Assembly: GCA_026929865.2 (NCBI GenBank)
Contig: CM049396.1
Location: forward strand, 26,656,001-26,720,000
Direction of reading: 5' to 3'
DNA from: Hyperoplus lanceolatus
Lineage: Eukaryota > Chordata > Actinopteri > Uranoscopiformes > Ammodytidae
Length of the DNA stretch: 64,000 nucleotides
In this document: one piece after another, positions 37,450-47,758 of the stretch
Layout of the letters: each line of letters opens with the position of its first letter
Numbering within the stretch: the stretch's first letter is position 1
Position numbers and translations under genes: made by a program
Notes under the pieces: generated by a model
Told to the model about the DNA's origin: nothing
Database searches by the model: none
What the model saw: the letters and a program-made list of their open reading frames with translations, nothing else

Positions 37450-37783
37450 ATGCCACGCGATCGACCCACACTACCCTCACTACCTAGTGGCCACCCCTGA
37501 CCTACATGATCTGGACAGTTAAAAGTTATGGCTTTGCTTCCGTTTGAATTATGTAGACTTATTATTTCCATTTCACTGGCTATGAATAAACTGCTTTATT
37601 TTTAAAGATGGTGTTGGTCATTTTAAAATGTAATAATACTGTCTTATCAGAGAAATCTACAGAGAAATAAAGGGTTGAAATGAGAAACGTATAATTCTAT
37701 GCATGAAGATCGGTCAGAAATCTAGTCCAACATCCTGACTATGAAAATGTGAGTTTCAAGTAATCCTTTACTACCAATCACAG

Positions 37784-38000
37784 TCCACGTTTCCGAATCA
37801 AATGTGCGTACTGGCCAATCGGGGGCCAGTCACCGAGTCACGTGACACATGAACGTTGCTAAGATTTCCGTTGCTGATAGAGACATACGGATAGGGCCAA
37901 GAAAGAAACGGCTTTGAATAATCGTTTCCAAGGTTTGCTTTGCTTCATGATTCGGACATCGGCAGGTGTACTTCTCAGAAATAATAATAGGGGAACAAAT
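37784..38000 (+). promoter_or_regulatory. Promoter-like cluster
   Basis: Two CCAAT boxes (ACCAATCACAG near 37776-37786 and GGCCAATCGGGG near 37814) and a palindromic E-box GTCACGTGAC near 37837 lie within 80 bp, beside GTTGCTAAGATTTCCGTTGC. About 100-200 bp downstream are ATG codons and a GTAAGT splice donor. Such clusters are typical of vertebrate promoters, but transposon termini can mimic them. No CpG island is obvious. Confidence 0.3.
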
Positions 38001-38090
38001 AAGAACGGAATATCAGTCAGCTCCGGTCAGCAACCATGATGAACTTCACCGTGAAGAGGGCCAGTGTTTGTCTGCCAAGCCGAATCCGAC

Positions 38091-38135
38091 ATGGAAAAAC
38101 GAAAATCCTGCCAGCCTGACTACTTCTTCTTGACG
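38091..38135 (+). CDS. Possible first coding exon, unrecognised gene
   Basis: ATG at 38091 opens a 15-residue frame (MEKRKSCQPDYFFLT) ending exactly at a consensus donor ACG|GTAAGT. It follows the promoter-like cluster. A candidate next exon begins after TTTCAAAG at 38592 but enters a stop after three codons in this phase, so the model does not close. An alternative ATG pair at 38038-38043 reads only a short frame. It could be a 5'UTR exon of a gene disrupted by the transposons that follow. Confidence 0.2.
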
Positions 38136-38919
38136 GTAAGTTAAATTTTTCGGCAGACAACACAGTTGGTTAATTTACTATTATATGGGCATCCCCCAAG
38201 TGTATAAAATATTTTGCGAGCTGGATAATGTTGGTGTGGAATTCTAACCGTTAGCAACAAAGTTATAGCATGGTTCCTGCCTAGCTCAGCTAGCTAGGCA
38301 GGGGCACATGTCCACATTGTGAAATAACCCAGTAACAACATGTTAGAATGCATTCATCACTGAAATAACTAATTCTCAATTCATCCACAACATTCAATTA
38401 TATTCTAGTAAGAAAAAAATAAGGTTTTTAAATAGTGAGTGCATATTTAATCATGCACATTACAGCTAACCATAAGTTTTTACAGGTGTAGCTATATAGC
38501 ATGGATGAACAAGAGGATCAAAATGGAAATCGAAAAGATGACAATTAAAGCCTTTTTTGCTAACTATATTAACTTTTTGTCCCTTTCAAAGACACCGAGA
38601 TGAAGAAGTTTCCAAACAACACTCATTTGCAGAAGAATTTGCAGACCAGGCCTACTCAAAGGAAACCACTCCACTGGAAAGATGAAGATGGGAGAATGTA
38701 ATGTTTAATTTCAGTTTGTGTTTTAGTTTGTGAAAAAGCATTTTATTATTGTGCAGGACATTTCAATGCGGAGCATGCCTCTAAAATAATCATTCTGGTT
38801 GTGCTTTATATAATGGGATATTAATTTCTGTACATTTTGCTTCTTTACATATGCTCTGCCATACCAGAATATTTGCATTTAATTTTGGTCAATATATAAT
38901 ACTGTACTTGCTGTACTCT
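38136..38919. other. AT-rich DNA, nothing firm
   Basis: Contains the possible exon start at 38592 (ACACCGAGATGAAG...) ending near a GTAATG at about 38698. No domain, no continuous frame. Confidence 0.3.
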
Positions 38920-39567
38920 TGCCTCTACCCCTCCCTTTCCCCCCACACTGCCACCATCCTTGTCCACAGTCTCGTCACTTCCCGTCCGGATTATTGCAAC
39001 TCTCTCCTCCTCTGCCTACCTCACAAATCCCTCCATAAACTTCAACTGGTTCAGTATTCAGCTGCCTGCATCATAACTCGAACCCCCTCCATCCATCACA
39101 TCACTCGTGTCCTCCAACAGCTCCACTGGCTCCTGGTCCAGATCCCTATCCAATTCAAAATCCTACTGAATACATACAAGGCCATCCCCATATTTGTCTG
39201 ATCTCCTCCAGATTCCCACTGGCTCCTGTTCCCTCAGTTCATCTTCCTCCATACACCTGTCTGTCCACTCCGCCCGTCTCACCTCCATGGGGAGCAGAGC
39301 ATTCAGCCGCTCTGCTCCCCGTCTCTGGAATTTACTACCACCCCAACTCAGAAACATTGGTTCATTCCCCCATTTCAAGTCACAACTCAAAACACATCTG
39401 TTTAAAACTGCCTATTTCATTTTATGTAAATTGCTCTGCTTCTCTCTGTTGTTTTTATTGTTGCTTTTATTTTATATTGCTCACTACTGCTTTTTAAAAG
39501 TTTTAAATGTCTGTATGGTGTCTTTGAGTGCAGTGAAAGGCGCCTTTAGATAAAATGTATTATTATT
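38920..39567 (+). mobile_element. L2-type LINE, 3' end
   Basis: Two adjoining frames (38851-39201 and 39194-39553, offset by a frameshift near 39198) encode the C-terminus of a LINE reverse-transcriptase protein. Visible pieces are [37 protein letters not shown], then RAFSRSAPRLWNLLP and FKSQLKTHLFKTAYF. This is the usual L2/Maui C-terminus, and the 3' UTR ends TGAAAGGCGCCTTTAGATAA followed by TATTATTATT. The catalytic RT part is missing: a 5'-truncated, frame-broken copy. Confidence 0.88.
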
Positions 39568-39879
39568 ACTCTGGAAATATTTTGTCTGTTATGTTAACAA
39601 TCTCTACATTAAATTCAGTAAAATGATGTTCTCTGTGTGTGTTGGCATTTAAATACATTTTTTACAGCGTAATATATTTAAAATGCATTATTTTAAATGC
39701 ATTATTAATGAGCTATAGTCTATATTAAGTTGTGTTAAAGTATGTTTTACTGTATGTTTTATTATAGGGGAAGGTGGGGTGATTTGTGCATTTTGGAAGT
39801 TGCAAAACCCCTTGTTTCTAGAAAACCGTGGAAGAAATTGGAAATGTGACCACATATTTAACCCTTTGATGCACAACAT

Positions 39880-39895
39880 GGGTCTAAAGTGACCC
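39880..39895. promoter_or_regulatory. Palindrome 1 of 5 in the piggyBac ends
   Basis: GGGTCTAAAGTGACCC. The other copies are at 40069-40084, 40287-40302, 43341-43356 and 43559-43574. All have GGGTC-N6-GACCC with an A/T-rich centre. Placed near both ends, they are candidate transposase-binding or nuclear-receptor-like sites. Confidence 0.55.
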
Positions 39896-40068
39896 GACTG
39901 AGTTTTTATCTGCTGTATCTTTGCAATCAATTCATTTCATTATTCAGTATTCCAGGTATTCCTCAATTAACTTGTTTTTGATCATAATTCATACTTTTTT
40001 TTAATTTTTCTTTTTTACATTTTGAATAAAAACACATTTTGTATCACTACCCCTCTAATGTGCAACAT

Positions 40069-40084
40069 GGGTCTAAAATGACCC
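40069..40084. promoter_or_regulatory. Palindrome 2 of 5
   Basis: GGGTCTAAAATGACCC, preceded by CAACAT as in copy 1. Confidence 0.55.
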
Positions 40085-40286
40085 ACATTCATTTCCTATG
40101 TAATTTCATGTATCGCTGAGTGTTTCTTTGCTGAATGTTTTGAATCTATGTATTTTATCATTTACTAAACCAAGTACTCAGTAAATTTCATTTGTTTTGT
40201 TTAGCACAAATCATACTATTCATTTTTATTTTCTTCCTTTATGAATAAGCATAGCTTTTGTCAGTCTACATGAAGTTTTCAGACAT

Positions 40287-40302
40287 GGGTCAGAAATGAC
40301 CC
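40287..40302. promoter_or_regulatory. Palindrome 3 of 5
   Basis: GGGTCAGAAATGACCC, preceded by ACAT. Confidence 0.5.
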
Positions 40303-41106
40303 GCATTGAAATTTGTGTTTGCAATTAGGAACATATTTACTGTGGACAATTTGAACATCCAAAACATGTAAGTATTGTTTTAACATTATTATAATCTTAC
40401 CTGATAAGCAATTTGATGTGATAACTGTGCATAATTATTGATTATGTTTAAGATAATTTAAGAACTAAGTCCATTTCTTGTCAGAAAGGGAAACAATAGG
40501 CTACTGTAAGCTAGCTAGCTAGCTGTTGACATTTGATGACTCGTGAAATATAAGTATATTAATTGATTGATTAGGGTTTAAGTTATCTTGAGAATTAGTC
40601 ATACAGTCTATTGAATAAGTAGGGTACTTATGCCAGAAAGGAAAATAACTATTAGCTAGCTAGTTAGACTTGTGAAAGATACTTGTGAAAGAATTGTGAA
40701 AGATACACTTTGGTACACTGTAAGGTTTGTTGTAAAGGGCTAAATAAATAAATAATAATAATAATAATAATAAAGATAACTGCTAGCTAGCTAGACTTGT
40801 GAAAGATGCTAGCTAGCTAGTCTTGATAAAGTTAAAGGGACACTTTACAATAAGGGTCCTGAAAGGGCAACCCGAAGCGGGTGGAGAAAGTGCTGGTTTC
40901 AGTGTCTCCGCCAGTTTTTGTTTCATGCAAATAGACCCAATAGAAACGGAGTTATGATGTTATAAAGTTGATACAAAAATATTATTTTCCCGCGATTACA
41001 AGTATGCTAATTCGAACGTTGCGCCCATTAGCTTACATAGTTCGATATTTTCGCTATATTTTTCTCATTTTTGGAAACGGAAAACGACAGTGAAAAGCAG
41101 TGGGAG

Positions 41107-42275
41107 TGACACATCTCAAAACATTCCGGGGCAGGTGCAGGTTTCTGCAATACATGCCCAGCAAGCCTGCCAAATATGGGCTAAAAATCTTTTGGATGTG
41201 CGATGCAAGGGTGCCTTATGCAATAGACGGAACTGTCTACACAGGGAGGCAGCCAGGAGAGGAGATTAAGAAGAAGCTTGGGGAGACTGTTGTCCAACAA
41301 TTGTGCAGTGGGATCAGAGGGACAGGTGAATATACAATGCAGAGTATCAGTTCTAGCACAATATCTATGTTTCTAGTCTTTCAGTGTGTAATTTGTTTTA
41401 TATGATTTCTGTGTAAGCAAAAAAAAAAAAAAGAATAAATGTGAGGTCTTTGAATTTAATAATCATATACTTATAAAGTGCAATCTTTTCTTTTCCTCCC
41501 ATAGGCCGGAACATCACGATGGACAACTTTTTCACTAGTGTCCCTCTGGCTGAGAAGCTCCTTGAGAAGGACCTAACAGTTGTAGGCACTCTCCGCCAGA
41601 ACAAGGCAGATATCCCACCTGTGATGAAGCCATCCAAACTGCGTGAGATCTACAGCTCAGAGTTTGGATTCAGAGGCAACATGACCATGGTGAGCTACGT
41701 CCAGAAAAAGGCAAGTCTGTTATCCTTTTGAGTACAATGCACGACGACAAAGCAGTGGATCAGAGCAACCAAAAGAAGAAGCCAGAGGTGATCCAGTTCT
41801 ACAACAAAACAAAAGGAGGAGTGGACACAACGGATCAAATGGTTGGCACCTACACATGTAAGCGGAGAACAAGGAGGTGGCCGATGGTCCTTTGGTATAA
41901 CATGCTGGATGTTGCGACCCTCAACGCATACACCACCTTCACTACACAACATCCAGAGTACATGAGTGGCCAGAGCAGTGCACGCCGCCTGTTCATAAAG
42001 GAGCTGGGCAAGGAGTTAGTCATACCACATATGAGGAGGCGCATGGAGGGCACACCCAGACTCCAAAAGCCCATCCTTGATGCAATGGGAAGATGCGGGA
42101 TCAAAAAACAAAACCCAGGCATCACACAGCCACAGGACGACATCAGGCAGGAGGGCCCAGGGAAGAGGAAGAGGTGTGCAATCTGCACAACTAGCAAGGA
42201 CAGAAAAGCCAGCAGCTGGTGTTCCCAGTGCACCAGGCCTGTGTGTAAGAAGCACAGACATGTCATGGTCATTTG
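41107..42275 (+). pseudogene. piggyBac transposase, N-truncated and frameshifted
   Basis: Segment 41107-41325 encodes FRGRCRFLQYMPSKPAKYG and following residues of the DDE core. It ends at a donor-like ACAG|GTGAAT. After a 179-bp intron (41326-41504, acceptor CCCATAG) comes RNITMDNFFTS at 41505, carrying the second catalytic Asp of the family. A one-base loss near 41702-41708 shifts the frame. The next frame carries KTKGGVDTTDQM (third Asp) and RRWPMVLWYNMLD, and ends with a Cys-rich domain CAIC, WCSQC, CKKH at about 42176-42255. In this frame the first catalytic Asp, expected six residues before FRGRC, is valine, and the whole N-terminal half is missing. The last few codons are cut by the insertion at 42276. 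Not functional. Confidence 0.88.
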
Positions 42276-42875
42276 TAGCCTGGCTCCGCCCGCCCGCCTA
42301 CTTCCGGCCAAATTTCATTTTCCCTTCAGTAGTCAGTCTGGGTGTACAGCGCATTTCCCAGATTCTCCGGAGAATCTACGATCGGCCAATCAGCGAACAG
42401 AGCGAGTGGCTGAGAACGCTCCAGTTTCAGTTGAATGCTGCGTTGCTTTATACTCGGAAGAAGGAGACTTCCGACTTGGTAGTTCCGAGTTCCGACCTGT
42501 CTGTGTTCCAGTGCATCTGCTCGCGAAAGTATGGACGCCTAAAACCTTTCTCGTCCAAATAACTAAACGTTAGGCTCTAACAAGTTACTGTTGCCAGGTA
42601 CCGGTAGATTCATAGACTACAATATGTAGTGAAGTCGGAAATTTCCGAGTTCCCTGTCCAACTGGAAGGCACCATCAAAAGCCGGCTCATGACACACGTG
42701 ATGACCAAACGTGATGCGATTGGTTGGCTAATCCAGAGTGGCACTGGGCAGATCCAATAGTTTTAAACTTCGACAGACACCCGCCTACAAGTGAGTTAAC
42801 GTTTGCCAATTACGGCACTTCCAGACCATCTGTACAAATGAAATGAAGTACGGTGGTCTGGTTGGACCAGGCTAG
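42276..42875 (+). mobile_element. 600-bp hAT-type MITE inside the transposase gene
   Basis: The ends TAGCCTGGCTCC and GGACCAGGCTAG are inverted and flanked by 8-bp duplications GTCATTTG (42268-42275 and 42876-42883). Removing it rejoins the transposase C-terminus (ATTTGT to GAGGCCTGCAAG, then a stop). A second copy in the opposite orientation is at 48294-48910. The C-terminal part of the long ORF here, after 42275, is translated MITE, not protein. Confidence 0.85.
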
Positions 42876-43340
42876 GTCATTTGTGAGGCCTGCAAGAATT
42901 GAGATGGCTTTTAGCGGTCTACTGTGATCAGATGTGTTATGTTATGTGTTATGTGGTCACAAATCAGATTACATAGTTAAATTATCAGTTCAATGTTATC
43001 TACTGTACTGTGATCATATGTTTTTTATTTTATTAGGTCACAAATAAGTTTACAATTTTTAAACTATTTATTCAATGATATCTACTGTGATCAGTTGTTA
43101 TTATTTGGTCACAAATAATCAGATGGCAAAATGGTTGAAATATCAGTTCAATAAGATCCGTTATCAGAGGTATGTGTCTATGTTATGTCTTTACCTATGC
43201 CCATGTGTGTATAATAAATAAACACATTTCAAATATAAAATGTATGATTATTTGGCCCAGAGCACTGCTAAAGTGATTATTTTAAGCAAATTATTGGTAT
43301 TGTATATAGTCATTTAATTCAAAATCACACTTGAATAAAT

Positions 43341-43356
43341 GGGTCATTTTTGACCC
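43341..43356. promoter_or_regulatory. Palindrome 4 of 5
   Basis: GGGTCATTTTTGACCC on the right-hand side of the element. Confidence 0.5.
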
Positions 43357-43558
43357 GTGTGTGTAAACTTGGTGTACTAATTCAAAATCTATTTTTATTC
43401 GTAAAATAAGAAAGGGACAATGGAATGATTGACCTTGTACTAATCTAAAACAAGATATTAAAAGAATAATTGGGACATTTAATAGTAAAATAAATTGATT
43501 TCAAAAGATACAACAAAGAAACACTCACCCAGCATGAAAACACATGGAAAATGAATGT

Positions 43559-43574
43559 GGGTCTATTTTGACCC
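43559..43574. promoter_or_regulatory. Palindrome 5 of 5
   Basis: GGGTCTATTTTGACCC, followed by ATGTTG: the mirror image of copies 1 and 2. Confidence 0.55.
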
Positions 43575-43939
43575 ATGTTGCGCATTAGAAGGGGTGTGCA
43601 TATGTTGTGCATCAAAGGGTTAAGAAGAGCCATCCATTTGACTCATCCTGTAAAGAAGGGAGACACAAGGAATAAGATATAAGCACATTTAAGCTCAAAA
43701 AACTGTGTTTTGCCTTTCAAAGTAAAATTTCCATGATCAAGGTTTTTTGATTATTGTGTCTGAACAATTATAGACACGTTTGAAAACATTTGACACATGT
43801 TTTAGTGCTTTGGTATGCTACACTTTGAGTCTATATAGTTAGCACAATGTCAACCCTAAATTGCTGCATCATGCCTATTATCCAAAATTCTGGGGATGGG
43901 GTGATTTGTGCGCAAGGGCCTGGGTGAGTTATAAGTAAG

Positions 43940-44250
43940 TAAGTAAGTAAAATGTATTTATAAAAGCACATTTATGACAGTTTGCACTGTCCAAAGTGCT
44001 GTACATAGTGCATTCAGTAGGTAAACAATGAAGGTAAAATAACAATAACCAAAATAAAAGACGTAAAGCCCATACATCCACATAAACACAGATAGTAGTG
44101 CAGAGGTAAGTAAGTAGTGCAGAGGTTAATGGGGAGGAAACACCAGGGTGTACATATGGGTTTTGAGCCTTGATTTAAAGGCAGAAATGTAGGGGGAATC
44201 ACATTTGTCAGGTGGCAGTTGGTTCCACAAGCACGGAGCAACTAGTGCAA
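43940..44250 (-). mobile_element. LINE-like 3' fragment, tentative
   Basis: Starts after a GTAAGTAAGTAAGTAA run and includes GTCCAAAGTGCTGTACATAG, a word typical of fish LINE 3' ends. The minus-strand frame (44014-44241) has no clear domain. Confidence 0.35.
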
Positions 44251-44279
44251 TGTACATTTCTGAGAGTTGTGCCAGTGGC

Positions 44280-44429
44280 ATGGCTGTATACGCTGGTCAC
44301 CAAAAGAAAGTGATAGTCTACAGTAGCTCAGGAGAGAGTGACATCTCAATTCCACTTAACGACACCACTGATGAGAGTTCAGATGGCCAGAAAGATGATG
44401 ATGGTGACTTTGTCATTGTGACACAATGA
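44280..44429 (+). pseudogene. Acidic C-terminal tail of the pogo-like transposase
   Basis: The frame reads YAGHQKKVIVYSSSGESD, then an Asp/Ser-rich stretch (DDTTDESSDG-like, QKDDDGDFVIVTQ), stop TGA at 44427. It lies immediately before the subterminal hairpin of the 4.9-kb element, where the transposase gene should end. An acidic tail fits that position but is not diagnostic by itself; the core is missing. Confidence 0.4.
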
Positions 44430-44430
44430 C

Positions 44431-44465
44431 GCACAAATCACCCCACTACGTGGGGTGATTTGTGC
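44431..44465 (+). repeat. Perfect hairpin after the transposase tail
   Basis: GCACAAATCACCCCA (44431-44445), loop CTACG, TGGGGTGATTTGTGC (44451-44465). The arm is identical to bases in the element's own terminal repeat. Same layout as the hairpin at 15293-15329. Confidence 0.9.
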
Positions 44466-44654
44466 GACAAGACAACTTTTTTTCCGAAAGCTATATTTCT
44501 TAAACAGTTTATTCCAGATCCAAAGTTTTTATTGCCAGGGATGCACAACATCCTGAAATATATGTACATATTTGAGTTGGAGACATAACTGTCAAGGCCT
44601 CACTTTAAAATCACTTTGAGTAAAAAGTTGCACAAATCACCCCACCTTCCCCTA

Positions 44655-45023
44655 CTTTTAGTGGCTCTTCAAGTATACTTATAATAATATCATTAAAAAA
44701 GAGCAAATTTAAATGAAATTAAAGATCTACACAGAGAGCACTTCAAATGTGACTGAAAGGGTATTTTAAATATAATTTAAAGTAATACACTAAATTGCAT
44801 TAAAGATCACTTAAAGTTGTTCCAATTTAACACAACTAAGTACACTTAATTGTATTTCTGTTCATTTAAAGTTGAACTTTAGCATATCTAAAAGAGCACT
44901 TATCATACTTAAAGTTGTTCCAAAATAACACACTTAGTATGCACTTAGTATTAGAGCACGCAAAATGCAATAAGTATGTTTGGGAAAAGATCTACTTAAG
45001 TATACTTCTTTTCGACCTGGGAA
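44655..45023. other. AT-rich repeat-like DNA
   Basis: Words such as CACTTAAAGTTGTTCCAA and AAGTATACTT recur within this block, suggesting an old, degenerate element. No boundaries. Confidence 0.35.
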
Positions 45024-45288
45024 GCAGCAGTATATATATCCAGTGTAATGTGTATACAGACAAGAATACTGTAAGTTGCCTCTGCTGGTGTTTGTTTCCT
45101 GTCCAAACAGCACAGTATCAATCAGAACTAGTTGCTTATTGAGCCAGGGCTATACTGAATTTATTAGTAGCCTATCTTATTTTATAATGGAAGAAAAAAC
45201 TAATCTCAGTTTGTAGCTTTGCCATAACTACAGATGTATGATACATGTTGGCTACATGATGTTACATTGAATCTGCCATGTTTTACAG

Positions 45289-45449
45289 ATGTGAGTGACA
45301 TGACTGAGCCTGTGTTTGAAGAAGTGTCTGTTGACCCACCTGGACCTTCACACAGCTATCTGTTCCATCAGAGGAGGACGTGTTCACTGGGTGGGACAGG
45401 TGGTCTTCTTCAGGGATACCAGCAACAACAACAGCCGCAACATCTATGA
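45289..45449 (+). CDS. Candidate terminal coding exon, copy B
   Basis: Acceptor-like GTTTTACAG at 45280-45288, then a 52-residue frame to the stop at 45447-45449: DVSDMTEPVFEEVSV, DPPGPSHSYLFHQRR, a CSLGGTGG segment and a glutamine run before PQHL. Against copy A the changes are LR to MT and D to E, plus in-frame gains of one Arg and one residue in the Gln run; other differences are silent. This preserves the frame in both copies, so the exon was probably coding at the time of duplication. No family is recognised. Confidence 0.4.
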
Positions 45450-45616
45450 CATGAGCTTTATTACCAGCTGACAAAACAAGTCCTTTACCTACATCAGTGG
45501 TTTTTCAAACTGTGGGGGGGCGCGGGGTTATGGCAGGGGGGGCACGGATGAATATGTGAAAAAAAAAAATCTAAAAAATTATTATTTTTTTTTTTGAGTT
45601 TGTGTTTTTATATTAA

Positions 45617-46230
45617 AGAGGACCTATTATACTACTTTTCTGGTCTTAATTTCTTGTTTTACACTGCTATAGAGCAACCTGACACGAATCACATCACAAA
45701 AAACTATGTAGATTTTCGGGAAGCTCTTTCTCTTATTTTGGCGATCCAGCACGTCCTGTCAACACTTGAGTGTGTGTGCTTTGGGCATCTCCGCTCCCTC
45801 CACCTGTGCTTCGGCAATCTTCCCTCGCCTCCCCCCCCCTCCTGCAAACCCCACTCCGTTGTGATTGGTTACCTTCCTTCCGGAACACTTTCAGTGGCGG
45901 GAAGCGCGACCATGGACCTATAAGGGCGCGAGGCAGACGCGAACAGGGAAGTGACAGCATTACGATACATGGAAACATCCGTGTGGTGATGACACCAAGT
46001 TAGATGCGACGTCACGAAGTTACAAAGCGTCAAGCCGCTTTGAACATGTGACTTCTCGACTGGCTAGAATAGTGTCTAGTGCTCTGCACAGACACCCCAG
46101 ATGGTCAGCAGGGAATACGTCGAAATGCATGTAAGTCATTATTTGATAATTTAGTATGGTTAAGCATGACTATAAATCATCATAACAACGTTTATAGGTC
46201 ATAAAAGTCAAAAAGCATCATAGGTCCGCT
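45617..46230. mobile_element. TTAA-flanked MITE, 0.6 kb
   Basis: TTAA at 45613-45616 and 46231-46234 flanks AGAGGACCTATTAT and (reverse complement) AGCGGACCTATGATG. No ORF with recognisable content. Confidence 0.65.
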
Positions 46231-46319
46231 TTAAGATCACAGCATAGCTGGACAAGAGTTCTTCTGCTCTTACTGCATTTAAATGCATTCATTATATTAC
46301 AGAGAAATAGGTATTTTTA

Positions 46320-46660
46320 AAGAAAAAGCCCAACCCAGAGGACCCTGCACATTTTTTTTTTTTATTTTAAATTCATATTTTTATGGAAAATCCATGTGTC
46401 CTTCTTCAATAGCTTCTAATTCATCAGACCCAGTGTCTCCAAATTATTTGTTCACACAAAATTCCTCATATTTAGCCTCTTAATTTTCCTCTCAAAATGC
46501 ACCAGATTCATGCATTTCACTTTAAAAAGGTGAAAAAAAATCTCCCGGGGGGGCATACCCCCGGACCCCGCTAGGAGGGTCTGGTTCTCCACTGGCTACT
46601 ATTTTCCTCCAGCAGGACATTGGAGGCACTAGCAAAAAAAACACTGGATGTGTGAATGAC
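46320..46660 (+). repeat. Dispersed repeat, inverted copy of 36690-37000
   Basis: Shares GGCATACCCCCGGACCCC, CACCAGATTCATGCATTTCA and ATGGAAAATCCATGTGTC with the copy-A repeat in reverse orientation. Confidence 0.6.
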
Positions 46661-46724
46661 ATTTAACTAGTCAATAATTTGGGCAAGTCTGTCTGTCTAT
46701 CTTTCTCACTCCGCTGCACACTCA

Positions 46725-47758
46725 GGGTGTATTCACACATGCCGTGTTTAGTTCGGTTGAAACGAACTCAGGTGCACTTCTGCCTTCGGTGCGCATCTTT
46801 CAGGCAGGTGTGAATACAGCAATCGCACTCGGGGGCGGATCAAACAAGCCGACCGAGACCCAGCTGAAGAGGTGGTCTCGATGCGCTTCAAAACGAACTC
46901 TGCTGCAGTTCGTTTGTGGTGTGAATTTGGCCGGACTCGATCCGACCCAATTGCAGGAAGCACTGCGCCTTTGATTTATTTTATTTTCTTTTTTTTCTTT
47001 AATCGCCATCAGCTTCACATTATGGGAAAGTGTTGTTGTCGCCGTTGTTAGGAAGATTAGTTGTGGTTTGACCGGGAGCCCCGAGCGAAAATATTACAGT
47101 TGATAATGACGCGTACACATGCTTATATGTTCAGCGATCAGATGGAGAGGGGAGCGTCTCCCGCACAGTGCCAACAGGTTCACCCTGCGCTTTGCATGAA
47201 GTGTGTGTTTTTATTTTTCTTCCCAACATAACCGTCAATACTGTCCCTGTGTCAGTTTGGAACTGAACTGCGCCGAACTGACACCCAGCTGATACACTGC
47301 TTAATCAGCTGAGTGTCAACTTGAGCCTATTCTTCTCTCGAGCCGCGCGTCCAACAGCAACAATACAGTAGGCTATACATTATGTTTCACACCGTAGGCT
47401 ACAAGCCACATAACGTGGCATTGACTTAGGGCTACATATTATAACCATATGAAACAACAATAATTTCTTCTTCTTTATTTATAGGCTAGATGTAGGCCTT
47501 TTTATTATTTTTAACCCCGTATTATATCAATGATATATTTCGCAGTTTTTACTTCGTTCTTCCTGCTTCTCTCCACCCCAGAATGTCTGTCCAATGAATG
47601 AATGACCTCAGATCACGTGTGGTTTTGCTTCGTAATGCTGGTTCACTTGCAAAAGAGGCAATATGAAAGTGGACCACACCAAACAAAAAAAATCTAAACT
47701 CTATTTGGTCTGGACCAAAGCAAGTGAACTAACGGACTTTCCATGTGTGAATACACCC
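46725..47758. mobile_element. DNA element with GGGTGTATTCACACATG ends
   Basis: GGGTGTATTCACACATG at 46725 and its reverse complement CATGTGTGAATACACCC ending at 47758 are perfect 17-bp inverted repeats, with TCA on both sides. A 3-bp duplication suggests PIF/Harbinger, but TCA is not the usual target, so the superfamily stays open. No transposase. Confidence 0.7.

Larger units (their letters stand above)
36361..37499. mobile_element. hAT element in copy A
   Basis: CAGGGGTGGCCACT and AGTGGCCACCCCTG are perfect inverted ends, flanked by exact 8-bp duplications ACCTACAT (36353-36360 and 37500-37507). Inside are older fragments: a piece of the GTAACGGTAC-type hAT (about 36434-36620, containing CACGGTTCGGTACGTACC), a dispersed repeat (about 36690-37000) and a hAT terminus (37070-37157). 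Confidence 0.85.
35898..37780 (+). repeat. Duplicated block, copy A
   Basis: 35898-36360 and 37508-37780 match 45024-45494 and 48016-48280 at high identity, in the same order and orientation. Each copy is split at the same point by a different hAT insertion. The shared DNA contains an intron-like segment, a coding-like terminal exon and 3'UTR-like sequence with AATAAA words. Confidence 0.85.
39862..43619 (+). mobile_element. piggyBac element, 3.76 kb, both ends present
   Basis: The ends CCCTTTGATGCACAAC and GTTGTGCATCAAAGGG are perfect 16-bp inverted repeats flanked by TTAA (39858-39861 and 43620-43623), the piggyBac signature. Subterminal regions carry inverted blocks (CCTCTAATGTGCAACATGGG near 40052 against its counterpart near 43560-43593) and five 16-bp palindromes. 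The transposase gene is broken (see 41107-42275). The left half of the gene appears replaced by foreign repeat DNA starting near 40842 (CACTTTACAATAAGGG, a foldback-like end). Confidence 0.9.
39767..44652 (+). mobile_element. Large pogo-like element (4.9 kb) hosting nested insertions
   Basis: The termini are GGGGAAGGTGGGGTGATTTG (left) and (right, reverse complement) the same 20 bases. They are flanked by TA at 39765-39766 and 44653-44654, the Tc1/mariner-superfamily target. Similar termini occur at 14195-15500. Its own coding remnant is the acidic tail at about 44205-44429. Most of its length (39862-43619) is a piggyBac element inserted near its left end, and a LINE-like fragment sits at about 43940-44240. 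Confidence 0.75.

Noticed and set aside
40069-40302. Palindromes as genuine estrogen response elements
   Set aside because: The spacing (6 bp between GGGTC and GACCC) is not the 3-bp spacer of a consensus site; kept only as candidate binding sites of unknown protein.
41728-42573. 281-codon ORF as a single protein
   Set aside because: Residues after 42275 are the translated MITE; only the part before it is transposase.
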